A DNA stretch of 64,000 bases from Pyrinomonadaceae bacterium. Its GTDB lineage: Bacteria > Acidobacteriota > Blastocatellia > Pyrinomonadales > Pyrinomonadaceae. The first letter of the stretch is position 1; every line of letters begins with the position of its first letter. The notes under the pieces were generated by a model. The model had not been told where the DNA came from. It saw only the letters and a program-made list of their open reading frames with translations, and did no database searches. Position numbers and translations under genes: made by a program. The stretch spans positions 372,001 through 436,000 of the forward strand of contig DASUNM010000023.1 of NCBI GenBank assembly GCA_036277115.1, in the 5' to 3' direction. This document shows positions 1-7,925 of the stretch, piece by piece.

Positions 1-567
1 GAATGGTGGGGCATTAATCAGCACATTCGCGACCTCGCGCGCCGGTACGCCGATGAAGGTTACAACTGCGTCGCGCCCGATCTATTTCGCGGACGCGTCG
101 CGCAGGATGTCAAAGAAGCATCAGCACTGATGGATGCGCTCGCCATCGAAGACGGCCTGGAAACAATCCGCCGTACCATGGAAGCGGCACGGGACAAATA
201 CGGCTTCGATCAGTTTGTCATCAACGGCTACTGCATGGGCGGCACGTTCGCTCTGCGCGCCGCGTGTGAGATTCCTGAATTGAAAGCTGCCGCTCCGTTC
301 TACGGCGACATTCCGGAAGAAGATGTTTTGAAAAAGTTGACCGTGCCCACCCTTTTCATTGCCGGCAAACTCGACGCGTGGATTAACGAAGCGAAAGTGA
401 ACGGCCTAAAAGAAGCGGCTACGAAACATGACTTGCCCGTTGAAGTAGTTTCCTACGACGCCGATCACGCTTTCTTCAACGACACGCGTCCCGAGGTTTT
501 CGATCCTGAAAGCGCGCAGGATGCGTGGCAACGCGTCCTCCGGCATTTCAAGAAAAGTTTTTCCTAA
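1..567 (+). CDS. Dienelactone hydrolase family protein (5' end outside window)
   Basis: An alpha/beta hydrolase of the dienelactone hydrolase family, cytosolic by family. The frame is open from base 1, so the first codons lie upstream and 188 residues are visible. The family nucleophile motif GYCMGG puts the catalytic Cys at visible residue 78. The acid is probably Asp125 in AGKLDAW and the base His156 in DADHAFF, giving the Cys-Asp-His triad of the family. The N-terminal EWWG and the APDLFRG stretch also match. The true substrate cannot be read from sequence; many members act on lactones or esters other than dienelactone. Two small hairpins follow the stop codon. Confidence 0.9.
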   Translation, partial: EWWGINQHIRDLARRYADEGYNCVAPDLFRGRVAQDVKEASALMDALAIEDGLETIRRTMEAARDKYGFDQFVINGYCMGGTFALRAACEIPELKAAAPFYGDIPEEDVLKKLTVPTLFIAGKLDAWINEAKVNGLKEAATKHDLPVEVVSYDADHAFFNDTRPEVFDPESAQDAWQRVLRHFKKSFS

Positions 568-580
568 TCAAATGTTTAGA

Positions 581-617
581 GGAGGGCTACCGCCCTCCAC
601 GCGGGCAGTAGCCCGCG
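581..617. repeat. Two tandem short hairpins, GGGC-TAnn/AGTA-GCCC type
   Basis: Two perfect 7-bp stems with 4-base loops sit next to each other: 581-598 (ggagggc, loop tacc, gccctcc) and 600-617 (cgcgggc, loop agta, gcccgcg). They lie between the hydrolase stop and the thioredoxin start. The second core, GGGCAGTAGCCC, recurs in both arms of the larger inverted repeat at 29184-29278, so this is a dispersed element rather than only a terminator. No T-tract follows. Confidence 0.7.
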
Positions 618-635
618 TCAAAACGAAGGATTTTT

Positions 636-1082
636 ATGATTGTTGCGTGTCCGAAATGCAGCGCAAAGAATCGGGTCGATGAGCAAACGGCGACCGAAAG
701 GCAACCCGTGTGTGGCAAGTGTGGAACGCAATTGCCTGCACCTGAGGCGACGGATGGAAAGCCGCACCCGGTTACCGACGATAGCTTTGCGCGTGATGTA
801 GTTGAAGCTTCGGCAACTCAACCCGTGCTGGTCGACGCGTGGGCTGAATGGTGTGGGCCGTGCCGGATGATCGCGCCGCTGCTGGATGAATTGGCTGCTG
901 AGGCAAACGGGCGCTATACGATTGCCAAATTGAATGTAGACGAGAACCCACGAACCGCAGCCCAGTTCAACATCCGCAGCATACCCACGCTGCTGATCTT
1001 CAAAAACGGAAAGCTCGTGGACCAAATCATCGGCGCCCAGCCGAAACAGGCCATTGCCGCGCGCCTCGCGGCGCAGATCTAA
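636..1082 (+). CDS. trxC: Thioredoxin with N-terminal zinc-binding region (thioredoxin 2 type)
   Basis: Cytosolic disulfide reductase. At 148 residues it matches thioredoxin 2 (TrxC) rather than the about 108-residue thioredoxin 1. The extra N-terminus carries two CxxC pairs (Cys5/Cys8 and Cys26/Cys29) that bind zinc in this family. The thioredoxin fold follows from about residue 47, with the redox pair Cys73/Cys76 in WCGPC and the cis-proline in RSIPTLL. The start follows the small hairpins by about 20 bases. It probably reduces cytosolic proteins under oxidative stress, as TrxC does elsewhere. Transcription from its own promoter is likely but was not located. Confidence 0.92.
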   Translation: MIVACPKCSAKNRVDEQTATERQPVCGKCGTQLPAPEATDGKPHPVTDDSFARDVVEASATQPVLVDAWAEWCGPCRMIAPLLDELAAEANGRYTIAKLNVDENPRTAAQFNIRSIPTLLIFKNGKLVDQIIGAQPKQAIAARLAAQI

Positions 1083-1127
1083 TCTCGAAGTTCAGGGCTT
1101 CCTATATTTGCCCACTTCACTTCTGTC

Positions 1128-1721
1128 TTAGAACAGTCGCAATGTGAACATGCGCGGCGACGGATTATTCGGGCTGGTCCGATTCATTGTGACTTCGACG
1201 AAGTACAGTTGACTCGTGAAATCTATCGTGCCCTGAATCGTGCACTTCGCACACGGGTTGTCCATGCTTCGGTTTCTGGCCGTGCAAAGCAACACCGGAT
1301 CCTGACCGCATGCTTTGATCACAAACAGCTTGGCCTCAATGATGGTGTTTATTGGCGCATGCGAGCCCATCTCCAGTGTCGTCCACCCCGGCTTGTTTGG
1401 ATTTGCGTTGTTGTCGAACGTGTTCGTCACGTTGTAGCGTGCGACGACAATCGTTCCCGCGGCTCCGGCCTTGAATGCAATATCAGCCGTGCCGAACGCG
1501 AAGGTACTAAGCGACGCCTCGTCCACCGCACCGGTCGAGCCGACCGCGGTCCATGGCCTGGGCGGTACCTGAAATGCGGGTTCGGGCGCGTTTGCTGAAG
1601 CCAGTGATGATCGAGAACTGCGCCCGACGACCAGCGCCGTTGCCAGCAACGTCAACACAGCCGCGCAGACCAGTCCAAACCGAATTCTATTTTTCTGTTG
1701 TTCCGAGAAGTTCCTTTTCAT
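1128..1721 (-). CDS. Hypothetical membrane-anchored or secreted protein
   Basis: I do not recognise the family. The 197-residue product starts with a charged N-terminus (MKRNFSEQQKNR) and one hydrophobic segment at about residues 14-33, so it is probably a signal anchor or an uncleaved signal. The rest is a predicted extracytoplasmic beta-rich domain with cysteines in KACGQDP, LLCTAR and NPCAKC. The CxxC-like spacing in the last suggests disulfides or a metal site. The start is supported by GGAGGACATC just before the ATG. It is convergent with trxC, and no neighbour points to a function. Confidence 0.75.
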   Translation of the reverse strand: MKRNFSEQQKNRIRFGLVCAAVLTLLATALVVGRSSRSSLASANAPEPAFQVPPRPWTAVGSTGAVDEASLSTFAFGTADIAFKAGAAGTIVVARYNVTNTFDNNANPNKPGWTTLEMGSHAPINTIIEAKLFVIKACGQDPVLLCTARNRSMDNPCAKCTIQGTIDFTSQLYFVEVTMNRTSPNNPSPRMFTLRLF

Positions 1722-1858
1722 GATGTCCTCCGTGGGTAAGAGGCGCCGGCGAGCATTGACGCGCGTCGGCGTCAGCGTTGATTGATGAGCTTACGTTGCG
1801 AGGGCGGCGGCATCATACTCTCCAGGGGTCGAGGACTCAACAAAATATTGACTTTAAT

Positions 1859-2218
1859 TTAGGGCAGGAATATGCTTCGCCCGCCTCGCAATAGAATTTT
1901 ACTAAAGCCGAGTTCCACCGACTCGAACCCATAGACCCGGAACTCGAAACTTTTATCAGGCTGGATCCCAGAGCCTGCGAACGACACCGTTACTCTCGCT
2001 CCAGCCGGCAACACGAGAGGCTTCCGCAGGATCACTACGCGCAGCGTGGTTATTGTGATCCTGGATCCCGGCGGTTCATAGCTTTGCTTTCCTTTGTTAT
2101 TGAAGCGAGCACCATTCCAAGAGGTGAAAATGAAAAAGCTGCCCATAAGTTTTCTAGTGGTTCTTTCGCTGCCTGCCCTTACCTTTGCAGCCCAGGTGTT
2201 TGGAAGTTTGAGGTACAA
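1859..2218 (-). other. Possible gene remnant (open frame, weakly supported)
   Basis: An open frame of 119 codons whose N-terminal third lies antisense to the start of the gene at 2130. The C-terminal 70 residues or so (from GSRITITTL to the stop) read like a real beta-strand domain, with alternating hydrophobics in PLVLPAGARVTVSF and SFEFRVYGFESVEL. The N-terminal part is basic and looks like noise, and only a TTG could start it. I read it as either the 3' remnant of a longer secreted protein or a chance frame. Confidence 0.22.
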
Positions 2219-2486
2219 CGGCGCTTCAGTGGGCCCAAACGTCGAAGTACTCGTTCATTGTCCGAATCGGATAAATAAGGACCAGAAACCCGACGCGAAG
2301 ACGACGACCGATCGAGCTGGAAGTTACCGAATGTATCTGCGCGGCTCAGTTAAATGCGAGCTTCGCGTTGTTTACAACGGTCGGGAATCGGACAAGCACT
2401 TCATCTATTCGGACAAGACGGATCCAGTGCGATACGACTTCGAACTGATAGACGGGAAAAGCGGTTGGCTACTAAGGAGGCGATGA
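2130..2486 (+). CDS. Secreted carboxypeptidase-regulatory-like (transthyretin-fold) small protein
   Basis: A 118-residue exported protein. The start at 2130 is chosen because it follows AAGAGGTG and gives a clean Sec signal (MKKLPISFLVVLS, predicted cleavage after TFAAQ); an upstream in-frame start would add 12 unlikely residues. The mature part matches the carboxypeptidase regulatory-like fold: VFGSLRYNG, then TTTDRAGSYRMYL (the typical T-D-x-x-G-x-Y turn), then CELRVVYNG. Such domains often sit in larger surface proteins; here it stands alone. The next gene starts 2 bases after the stop, so the two are probably co-translated. Confidence 0.72.
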   Translation: MKKLPISFLVVLSLPALTFAAQVFGSLRYNGASVGPNVEVLVHCPNRINKDQKPDAKTTTDRAGSYRMYLRGSVKCELRVVYNGRESDKHFIYSDKTDPVRYDFELIDGKSGWLLRRR

Positions 2487-2487
2487 C

Positions 2488-3528
2488 ATGCCGGACGAAG
2501 CAACAGCCGCGCAAAACTCGAAAGGCTCAGACGAGGGAAAAGACCCGAAGGATGCGAAAGACAAGAAAGACAAGGACTTTTGGGACAAGGCTGATGTAGT
2601 TCTCAAATTCATTGCCGGTGTCTTCACAGCCGCGGCCGTGGCTTTTATTGGACTCTATGGGTCGTACACGTTGGAGCGAAACCAGGCACTCGACACGGAT
2701 ACCCGTCTGTACGCGGAGCTGATGAGCCAGCGAGAGAACGCGGAGACCTCTCTCCGCAAAGACATGTTCAATTCGATCATCGGCACTTTTCTGACATCCA
2801 AATCAGCCGGGTTAGAAGAGAAAGTCCTTAACCTCGAACTGTTGGCCTATAACTTCCATGAGGCTCTCGACCTGGGCCCACTATTCAAATCCGTTCACAC
2901 GAAGATTAGAAAATCCGGCGTGCAAGACGCCGATGCCTTGATTGACCGTCTGGAAGATGCGGCTGACGAGGTTAAGGGTAAGCAGGTCATGGCTCTGGAG
3001 GACAGCGGTGGAAAACTCGATGATAATGTCGAATTCGACAAACTTGAAGCCGTCGAGGGTACAACAATCCTTTACCCCAAAAACGGTGAACCGATCGAAT
3101 TGATGACTGGCTCGCTTCACTTCCGGCGACCGGAAAATGCAAAGAATCCGCTGCTCAAAAACACCGCCTTTAAGATCACTGTGCTGGCCGTCGATCAGAA
3201 GGAACGAAGAATACGCGTGCAGCTTGAGGTAAAAACGCCCCGAGACACTGCCACTAGAGATTCGAACTCGAATACGGCAAAAACGAACGAGGAAATAGAA
3301 ACGACCTACGCGCTGTTTTGGATTAGCCCCTTCGACTTTCCGATGATTGACAACACTCGCCTTCCTCACGGCCAACGTTGTGCCCTGGTTCTGAAAAAGA
3401 TGGGAGAGGCCTCAGCGGAACTGACGCTCGTTTACTTCCCGGGATCGCACGCGAGTTTGAAGGAGAAGCCGTTTTTCGATGACGCGATGAGCGATCTATT
3501 GCAGATTCGGAGACGTTTGAATCAATGA
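2488..3528 (+). CDS. Hypothetical single-pass membrane protein
   Basis: 346 residues, family not recognised. The first 34 residues are very hydrophilic and Lys/Asp-rich (DAKDKKDKD), followed by one transmembrane segment at about 38-58 (FIAGVFTAAAVAFIGLYG). After it come a helical stretch (residues 60-190) and a beta-rich C-terminal domain. With no cleavable signal, the N-terminus is likely cytoplasmic and the large domain outside. It sits two bases after the transthyretin-like gene, which also faces the periplasm, so the pair may act together. It ends 6 bases before the end of the convergent M28 peptidase gene. Confidence 0.75.
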   Translation: MPDEATAAQNSKGSDEGKDPKDAKDKKDKDFWDKADVVLKFIAGVFTAAAVAFIGLYGSYTLERNQALDTDTRLYAELMSQRENAETSLRKDMFNSIIGTFLTSKSAGLEEKVLNLELLAYNFHEALDLGPLFKSVHTKIRKSGVQDADALIDRLEDAADEVKGKQVMALEDSGGKLDDNVEFDKLEAVEGTTILYPKNGEPIELMTGSLHFRRPENAKNPLLKNTAFKITVLAVDQKERRIRVQLEVKTPRDTATRDSNSNTAKTNEEIETTYALFWISPFDFPMIDNTRLPHGQRCALVLKKMGEASAELTLVYFPGSHASLKEKPFFDDAMSDLLQIRRRLNQ

Positions 3529-3534
3529 GCCGGC

Positions 3535-5199
3535 CTATTCAGTTCCTGCCGGCAACTGCTTATCGACTTTCGGACGCATCGGACGGATCGCGATCTCCCA
3601 CAACGTCACGTAGACAGTCCGAGTTATCCGCTGAAGTTTTTCATAGTCGATCTTCTGCGGCTCGTCGCCGGGTCGGTGGTAGTCTTCGTGTACACCGTCG
3701 AAGTAGAAGATGATCGGAATGCCCTTGCGCGCGTAGTTGATGTGATCGCTGCGGAAAAAGAAGCGGTTCGGATCTGCCGGATCATCGAATTTGTAATCTA
3801 ACTGCATATTCAGGTAGGTCGCATTGATCCGCTCGCTCAACTCGCCCAGTTCGGTGCTCATCATCTTCGAACCGATAACGTAAACCGTGTTCGGGCCTGA
3901 GAGAGTTTGATTTCGTGAGTTCGTGTCGCCGTCTTTTTTACTGCGACCGATCATGTCCATGTTTAGCTGAGTCACGATCTTGTCGAGCGGCACGGTCGGA
4001 TTCTCGGCGAAGTAGCGCGAGCCCCACAGCCCTTTTTCCTCACCGCAATGCCAGACGAAAAGCACTGAACGTTTTGGCCGCTGCCTGGCTCGCGCGAGCG
4101 CTTCCGCCATCGCCAGCATCGCCGTCGTTCCTGAACCGTCATCATCAGCGCCGTTGCAGATGGGATCCGCAGATCCCGGCGCGCAGACGCCGACATGATC
4201 GTAATGCGCACCCAGGGCGACGTATTCGTTCTTCAGATTCGGATCGCTGCCTTCCCAGACAGCGACCACGTTCTGGGTCATCGGGCGTTCATTCTTGACC
4301 GTGATGTTGACCTTCACGTTCTTGCTTGAGCTTAATTCGAACGTCGGCAGCGCTTCGTTGGCGTTAAACTTGCTGACCAGCGCGGCCGCGTCGAACTTCT
4401 CACCTTTAAGCAGCGCGGTCGCCATATTCATCGACATGGTAGTGGTTGAAACTGACGGAGCGTTCTGCGTAGTGGTGAATTTCTCAACCGTGAGCCGTCC
4501 GCCCTGGGTGGCACGTGCGCGAGCCTGTTCCCAATTCTGAAGCGTCTGCGGATCGGCAATCGCCAGCACGCCTTTCGCGCCGTGTTGCTGCGCATAAATT
4601 CCGGGGCTGCTCCAGTCGACGCCTTGCCGGCCGGCCAGATCAGCGCGCGTCACTCCGCGAGGAAAGCCGGGAAAAGGCTGGCCCATCACCACAATAATCT
4701 TGCCCTTTACATCGACGCCCTCGTAAGGATTCAGGTTCTTGGATTTGATCACCCACCCGCTTCCGGCGAACACCAAAGGTCCTTGCAACGTCGCCGGCAC
4801 CGAGTTCGGCAGGAAGTCTTCGCCGAAAGAAAATTTCTGGCCATCGATCTCGGCTGACGATTTCGGGCCGTCAATCGCGTCGCGACGCAAAGCAATCTTT
4901 TGAAAGAAGGTTCCGTCATCACCTGCAGGCTTGAAGCCCCAGCGACTGAGGTTCAACGCGAGAAACTTCGCCGTCGTGTCCAACCCGCGCGAGGGCGTGT
5001 CGCGTCCTTCCATCTCGTCCGACGCGATAAAAGAAAGATACGCGCGCATCTGTTCGGCGTTAATCGTCTCAACCCCGCGGGCGGCGAGCACTGTCGCGGA
5101 AATTGGCTTTGGTTTGGGGGTACGCGGCTGTGCAACAGCAGCAAACGGCAGGACAAACAGACTAACGGCTAGTGCCAGTGACAGGATTTGTTTACGCAT
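3535..5199 (-). CDS. Secreted M28 family zinc aminopeptidase with PA domain
   Basis: An exported metallopeptidase of 554 residues. The start at 5199 gives a good Sec signal (MRKQILSLALAVSLFVLPF, cut near AVAQ); the frame continues 30 codons upstream, but those residues would mask the signal. A protease-associated domain lies in the first half (LVFAGSGWVI to VDVKGKIIVVMG). The M28 catalytic domain carries the di-zinc ligands in order: GAHYDHVG (His, Asp), NGADDDGSGT (bridging Asp), HCGEEKGLWG (catalytic and ligand Glu), NMDMIG (Asp) and FRSDHINYA (His). By family it removes N-terminal residues from peptides in the periplasm or outside the cell. It ends just short of the convergent gene at 2488-3528. 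Confidence 0.93.
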   Translation of the reverse strand: MRKQILSLALAVSLFVLPFAAVAQPRTPKPKPISATVLAARGVETINAEQMRAYLSFIASDEMEGRDTPSRGLDTTAKFLALNLSRWGFKPAGDDGTFFQKIALRRDAIDGPKSSAEIDGQKFSFGEDFLPNSVPATLQGPLVFAGSGWVIKSKNLNPYEGVDVKGKIIVVMGQPFPGFPRGVTRADLAGRQGVDWSSPGIYAQQHGAKGVLAIADPQTLQNWEQARARATQGGRLTVEKFTTTQNAPSVSTTTMSMNMATALLKGEKFDAAALVSKFNANEALPTFELSSSKNVKVNITVKNERPMTQNVVAVWEGSDPNLKNEYVALGAHYDHVGVCAPGSADPICNGADDDGSGTTAMLAMAEALARARQRPKRSVLFVWHCGEEKGLWGSRYFAENPTVPLDKIVTQLNMDMIGRSKKDGDTNSRNQTLSGPNTVYVIGSKMMSTELGELSERINATYLNMQLDYKFDDPADPNRFFFRSDHINYARKGIPIIFYFDGVHEDYHRPGDEPQKIDYEKLQRITRTVYVTLWEIAIRPMRPKVDKQLPAGTE

Positions 5200-5398
5200 G
5201 ATCGATTGTTTTGTTTCTGAGTCCCGAAAGGACGAGATTTTTATAGGCCGCAAGCGCATTATCATGCAGCAAGCTGTGGACGAGCGCAATTTACCGCGTC
5301 ACGCGCGCTACTAGCCTGCACCACGCTTGAGACCGGTGCCCGGTTTCATTATTTAGCGTTACATACTGGCGGAGGGTACGGCGACCGCTCAAGTCCTA

Positions 5399-5939
5399 CT
5401 AAGGTGCCGGCTGTGAGTTCAAGTCGATTCTTCCTACCCACATACCCTTGGTACCTGTGCGGAGCCGATGCGCGTGCCAGAAGTGGGCGATATTGAATGG
5501 ATCCCTCACGATCCACGAGTAATCAAACTTCTGATCATCGTTGAACGCGACGGTCCATTCTTTCGCCACCTGACTGTCTCGCCATGCAGTGTCTTGTGAG
5601 AACTTAACTTTAGTTCTTATTTGCGGCTTTTCAACCGAGTCCTTATGGCGAGGTACGCGAATGAATTGAATTGCAAGGTTCTTGAAGAGATCGACCGCTA
5701 TCGATGGGTGCAGATACGAGTAATTCTCGTGTTGGAATACATCCCGATGCAATCCGACGGTGGTCGCTTCATAACCACCGTTGTTGAGCGGGTGAACAGG
5801 AATTCTAAAAACATTCAGGCCGTAACCTTTCCTCAACAGCTATGTTGGCCCTGACTAGCCGCGTTTTCTGCGCCCGCGAAGTGGCGGGACAAATCAATGC
5901 TGATACAAAGACGAGCGTAACGAGGACAGTGGTCTTCAT
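5399..5939 (-). pseudogene. Frameshifted secreted protein gene of unknown family
   Basis: Two overlapping minus-strand frames look like one broken gene. Frame one opens at ATG 5939 with a clear Sec signal (MKTTVLVTLVFVSALI, cut near SRAQ) and stops at 5805 after 44 residues. Frame two continues from about 5836 to 5399 (about 145 residues, first usable codon TTG) and starts with no signal. The two are offset by one base and overlap between 5805 and 5836, which contains short runs such as GGAAAGG. A single-base indel there would join them into a secreted protein of about 175 residues. I do not recognise the mature part (FNIAHFWHAHRLRTG, WTVAFNDDQKFDYSW). It could be a true mutation or an assembly error. 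Confidence 0.6.
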
Positions 5940-6017
5940 AGTGCGCGGGAGTGTACAAGCGAAGCTCGATGACGGCAATGAATTCTTGGCGGCGCGAAGT
6001 CCTTTGGGAGGGCGGAG

Positions 6018-7415
6018 TTACGCGTGCTGGACGGCGCCGACTAGTTTCGTCAGCGTGTCCTTCGCGTCGCCATAGAGCATCCCCGTGACGGGTTTGAAGA
6101 ATAGGGGGTTTTCGAGGCCCGAGAACCCTTTGCCCTGACCGCGTTTGAGGACGATCACGGACTTCGCGCGATCGACCTCGATGATCGGCATGCCGGCGAT
6201 CGGGCTGCCGGGGTTGTCGCGCGCGTCGGGATTAACAACGTCGTTCGCGCCAATCACCACAGCCACATCTGTGCTCGTGAGGTCTGGATTAATTTGTTCG
6301 AGTTCGTACAGCTGCGAGTAAGGCACGTTGGCTTCGGCCAGCAAAACGTTCATGTGACCGGGCATGCGACCGGCCACCGGATGAATGCCGTACTTGACGG
6401 TCACGCCTCGATTCTCCAGCACGGTGGCGAGTTCGCGGACCGCGTGCTGCGCCTGCGCGGTGGCCAGGCCATAGCCCGGCACGAACACAACCTTGCTCGC
6501 ATACGCGAGCTGGACGGCGACATCTTCCATGCCCACTTCGCGCATCGTGCCCTGTTCGCCCTGGTCAGTCGCGGCAGCCGGACTGCCGAACGCGCCGAAC
6601 AGAACGTTTGTGATTGACCGGTTCATCGCGCGGCACATCAGGATCGACAGGATGAAGCCCGAGAAACCGTCGAGCGTGCCCGCAATGATCAGAACGTTGT
6701 TGCCTAATACAAATCCCGTGGCCGCGGCCGCCAGGCCGGCGTACGAGTTCAGCAGAGACATCACGACCGGCATGTCGGCCGAGCCGATCGGCATCACGAG
6801 CAGCACGCCGAACACGAAAGCCAGGCCGAGCATCGCGTAGAACGGAATCACGGCGGTGGGCACGAAAATCAGATAGACGAACAGGCCGATCATTACAGCC
6901 AGCAAGCCCATGTTGAATACATTCTGGCCGCGATAAACGAGCGGCTGGCCAGGCAGAATGCCCTGCAACTTTCCAAATGCGATCAGACTGCCGGTTGTTG
7001 TGAGCGAGCCGAACATGACCTCGAACCCAAGCGCGCCCATCTTGATGTGGCCCAGGTCGGCCAGGGGCTTGATGCCCTCTGTGTAGCTGTAGTACTCGGC
7101 AATGCCGACCAGCGCCGCGGCGAACGCGCCGAACGCGTGCGACAGAGCGGTCCGTTGCGGCATCGCCGTCATCGGCACCCACACGCCCATCGCCAAGCCC
7201 AACGTCGAGCCGACCAGCAGTCCCACGATAATCCAGGTGTAGCTGACGATCTCGAAGTGCATGAGCGTGCCGATGATGGCCATCAGCATTCCGAACTCGG
7301 CCATGTGCATGCCCTTCTTGGCCGTTTCGGGATGGCTCAAGCCCTTCAATCCGAGAATGAAAAGGATTGAAGCGAGCAGGTAGCTAAATTCGATGAAGTA
7401 GGTTTGCCAGTGCAT
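6018..7415 (-). CDS. pntB: NAD(P) transhydrogenase subunit beta
   Basis: The membrane and NADP(H)-binding subunit of the proton-translocating transhydrogenase, which moves hydride from NADH to NADP+ using the proton gradient. At 465 residues it has the usual length. About the first 270 residues form the transmembrane domain II, and the C-terminal 180 residues form domain III with its NADP-binding stretch (VPGYGLATAQAQHAV, GRMPGHMNVLLAEA, DVAVVIGANDVVNP). It is the last gene of the minus-strand pntAa-pntAb-pntB operon. The 88-base gap before it is filled by an inverted heptad array, which lies immediately before its start codon. Confidence 0.97.
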   Translation of the reverse strand: MHWQTYFIEFSYLLASILFILGLKGLSHPETAKKGMHMAEFGMLMAIIGTLMHFEIVSYTWIIVGLLVGSTLGLAMGVWVPMTAMPQRTALSHAFGAFAAALVGIAEYYSYTEGIKPLADLGHIKMGALGFEVMFGSLTTTGSLIAFGKLQGILPGQPLVYRGQNVFNMGLLAVMIGLFVYLIFVPTAVIPFYAMLGLAFVFGVLLVMPIGSADMPVVMSLLNSYAGLAAAATGFVLGNNVLIIAGTLDGFSGFILSILMCRAMNRSITNVLFGAFGSPAAATDQGEQGTMREVGMEDVAVQLAYASKVVFVPGYGLATAQAQHAVRELATVLENRGVTVKYGIHPVAGRMPGHMNVLLAEANVPYSQLYELEQINPDLTSTDVAVVIGANDVVNPDARDNPGSPIAGMPIIEVDRAKSVIVLKRGQGKGFSGLENPLFFKPVTGMLYGDAKDTLTKLVGAVQHA

Positions 7416-7424
7416 AAAACGGCG

Positions 7425-7500
7425 TCCGTTGTCAGTTGTCCGTTGTCAGTTGCCGCCGATTACCTTTCCGGAGATGCCACAACTGACGACTGACGACTGA
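7425..7500. repeat. Inverted heptad arrays (TCAGTTG/TCCGTTG and CAACTGA/CGACTGA)
   Basis: Left arm 7425-7452: four 7-bp units in perfect phase, TCCGTTG and TCAGTTG alternating twice. Right arm 7480-7500: three units, CAACTGA then CGACTGA twice, the reverse complement of the left type. The 27-base centre separates them, so the transcript can form a long imperfect hairpin between pntAb and pntB. Confidence 0.85.
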
Positions 7501-7503
7501 CAA

Positions 7504-7833
7504 TCATTTCTTCCTCTTGAACATCCTCAACATCCGATCCGTAATCACAAATCCACCGACAACGTTGGTGCTGGCGCAGGCGACGGCGATGAAACCGAGG
7601 ATCGTCGCCACCCGCCCGTGCCCCGAACCCGCGATCACAATTGAACCGACCAAAGAGATGCCCGAGATCGCATTCGTGGCCGACATCAAGGGCGTGTGCA
7701 AAAGCGGCGGCACGCGCGAGATGACTTGATAGCCGAGGAACGCCGCCAGCACGAACACGTACAGCGCAGCGATGATCGCGGGACCGGACATGGTGCCGGT
7801 GCTAAACAAGAGCAAAACAGAAATGTTATTCAT
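7504..7833 (-). CDS. pntAb: NAD(P) transhydrogenase subunit alpha, membrane part (PntAb)
   Basis: A 109-residue membrane subunit equal to the C-terminal transmembrane segment of the long PntA found in enterobacteria; here alpha is split in two. About three membrane segments are visible: IIAALYVFVLAAFLGYQVI, ISGISLVGSIVIAG and VATILGFIAVACASTNVVGGF. The N-terminal stretch before the first of these is also fairly hydrophobic. The motif around LMSATNAISG is typical. The start at 7833 is chosen because GAGGAAGT precedes it; a start 11 codons upstream would read into repeat DNA. Heptad arrays flank the gene on both sides. Confidence 0.95.
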   Translation of the reverse strand: MNNISVLLLFSTGTMSGPAIIAALYVFVLAAFLGYQVISRVPPLLHTPLMSATNAISGISLVGSIVIAGSGHGRVATILGFIAVACASTNVVGGFVITDRMLRMFKRKK

Positions 7834-7853
7834 ACTTCCTCGCTGACTCCGGG

Positions 7854-7922
7854 TTTCAAGTTCCAAGTTTCAGGTTTCAAGTTCTCTACACAAACTTGAA
7901 ACTTGGAACCTGAAACTTGAAA
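7854..7922. repeat. Inverted heptad arrays (TTTCAAG / CTTGAAA)
   Basis: Left arm 7854-7881: TTTCAAG, TTCCAAG, TTTCAGG, TTTCAAG. Right arm 7895-7922: CTTGAAA, CTTGGAA, CCTGAAA, CTTGAAA. Each arm has four units with period 7, and the arms are reverse complements except for the order of two variant units. This spacer lies between pntAa and pntAb and differs in sequence from the array only 400 bases away. Confidence 0.85.
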
Positions 7923-7925
7923 CCG

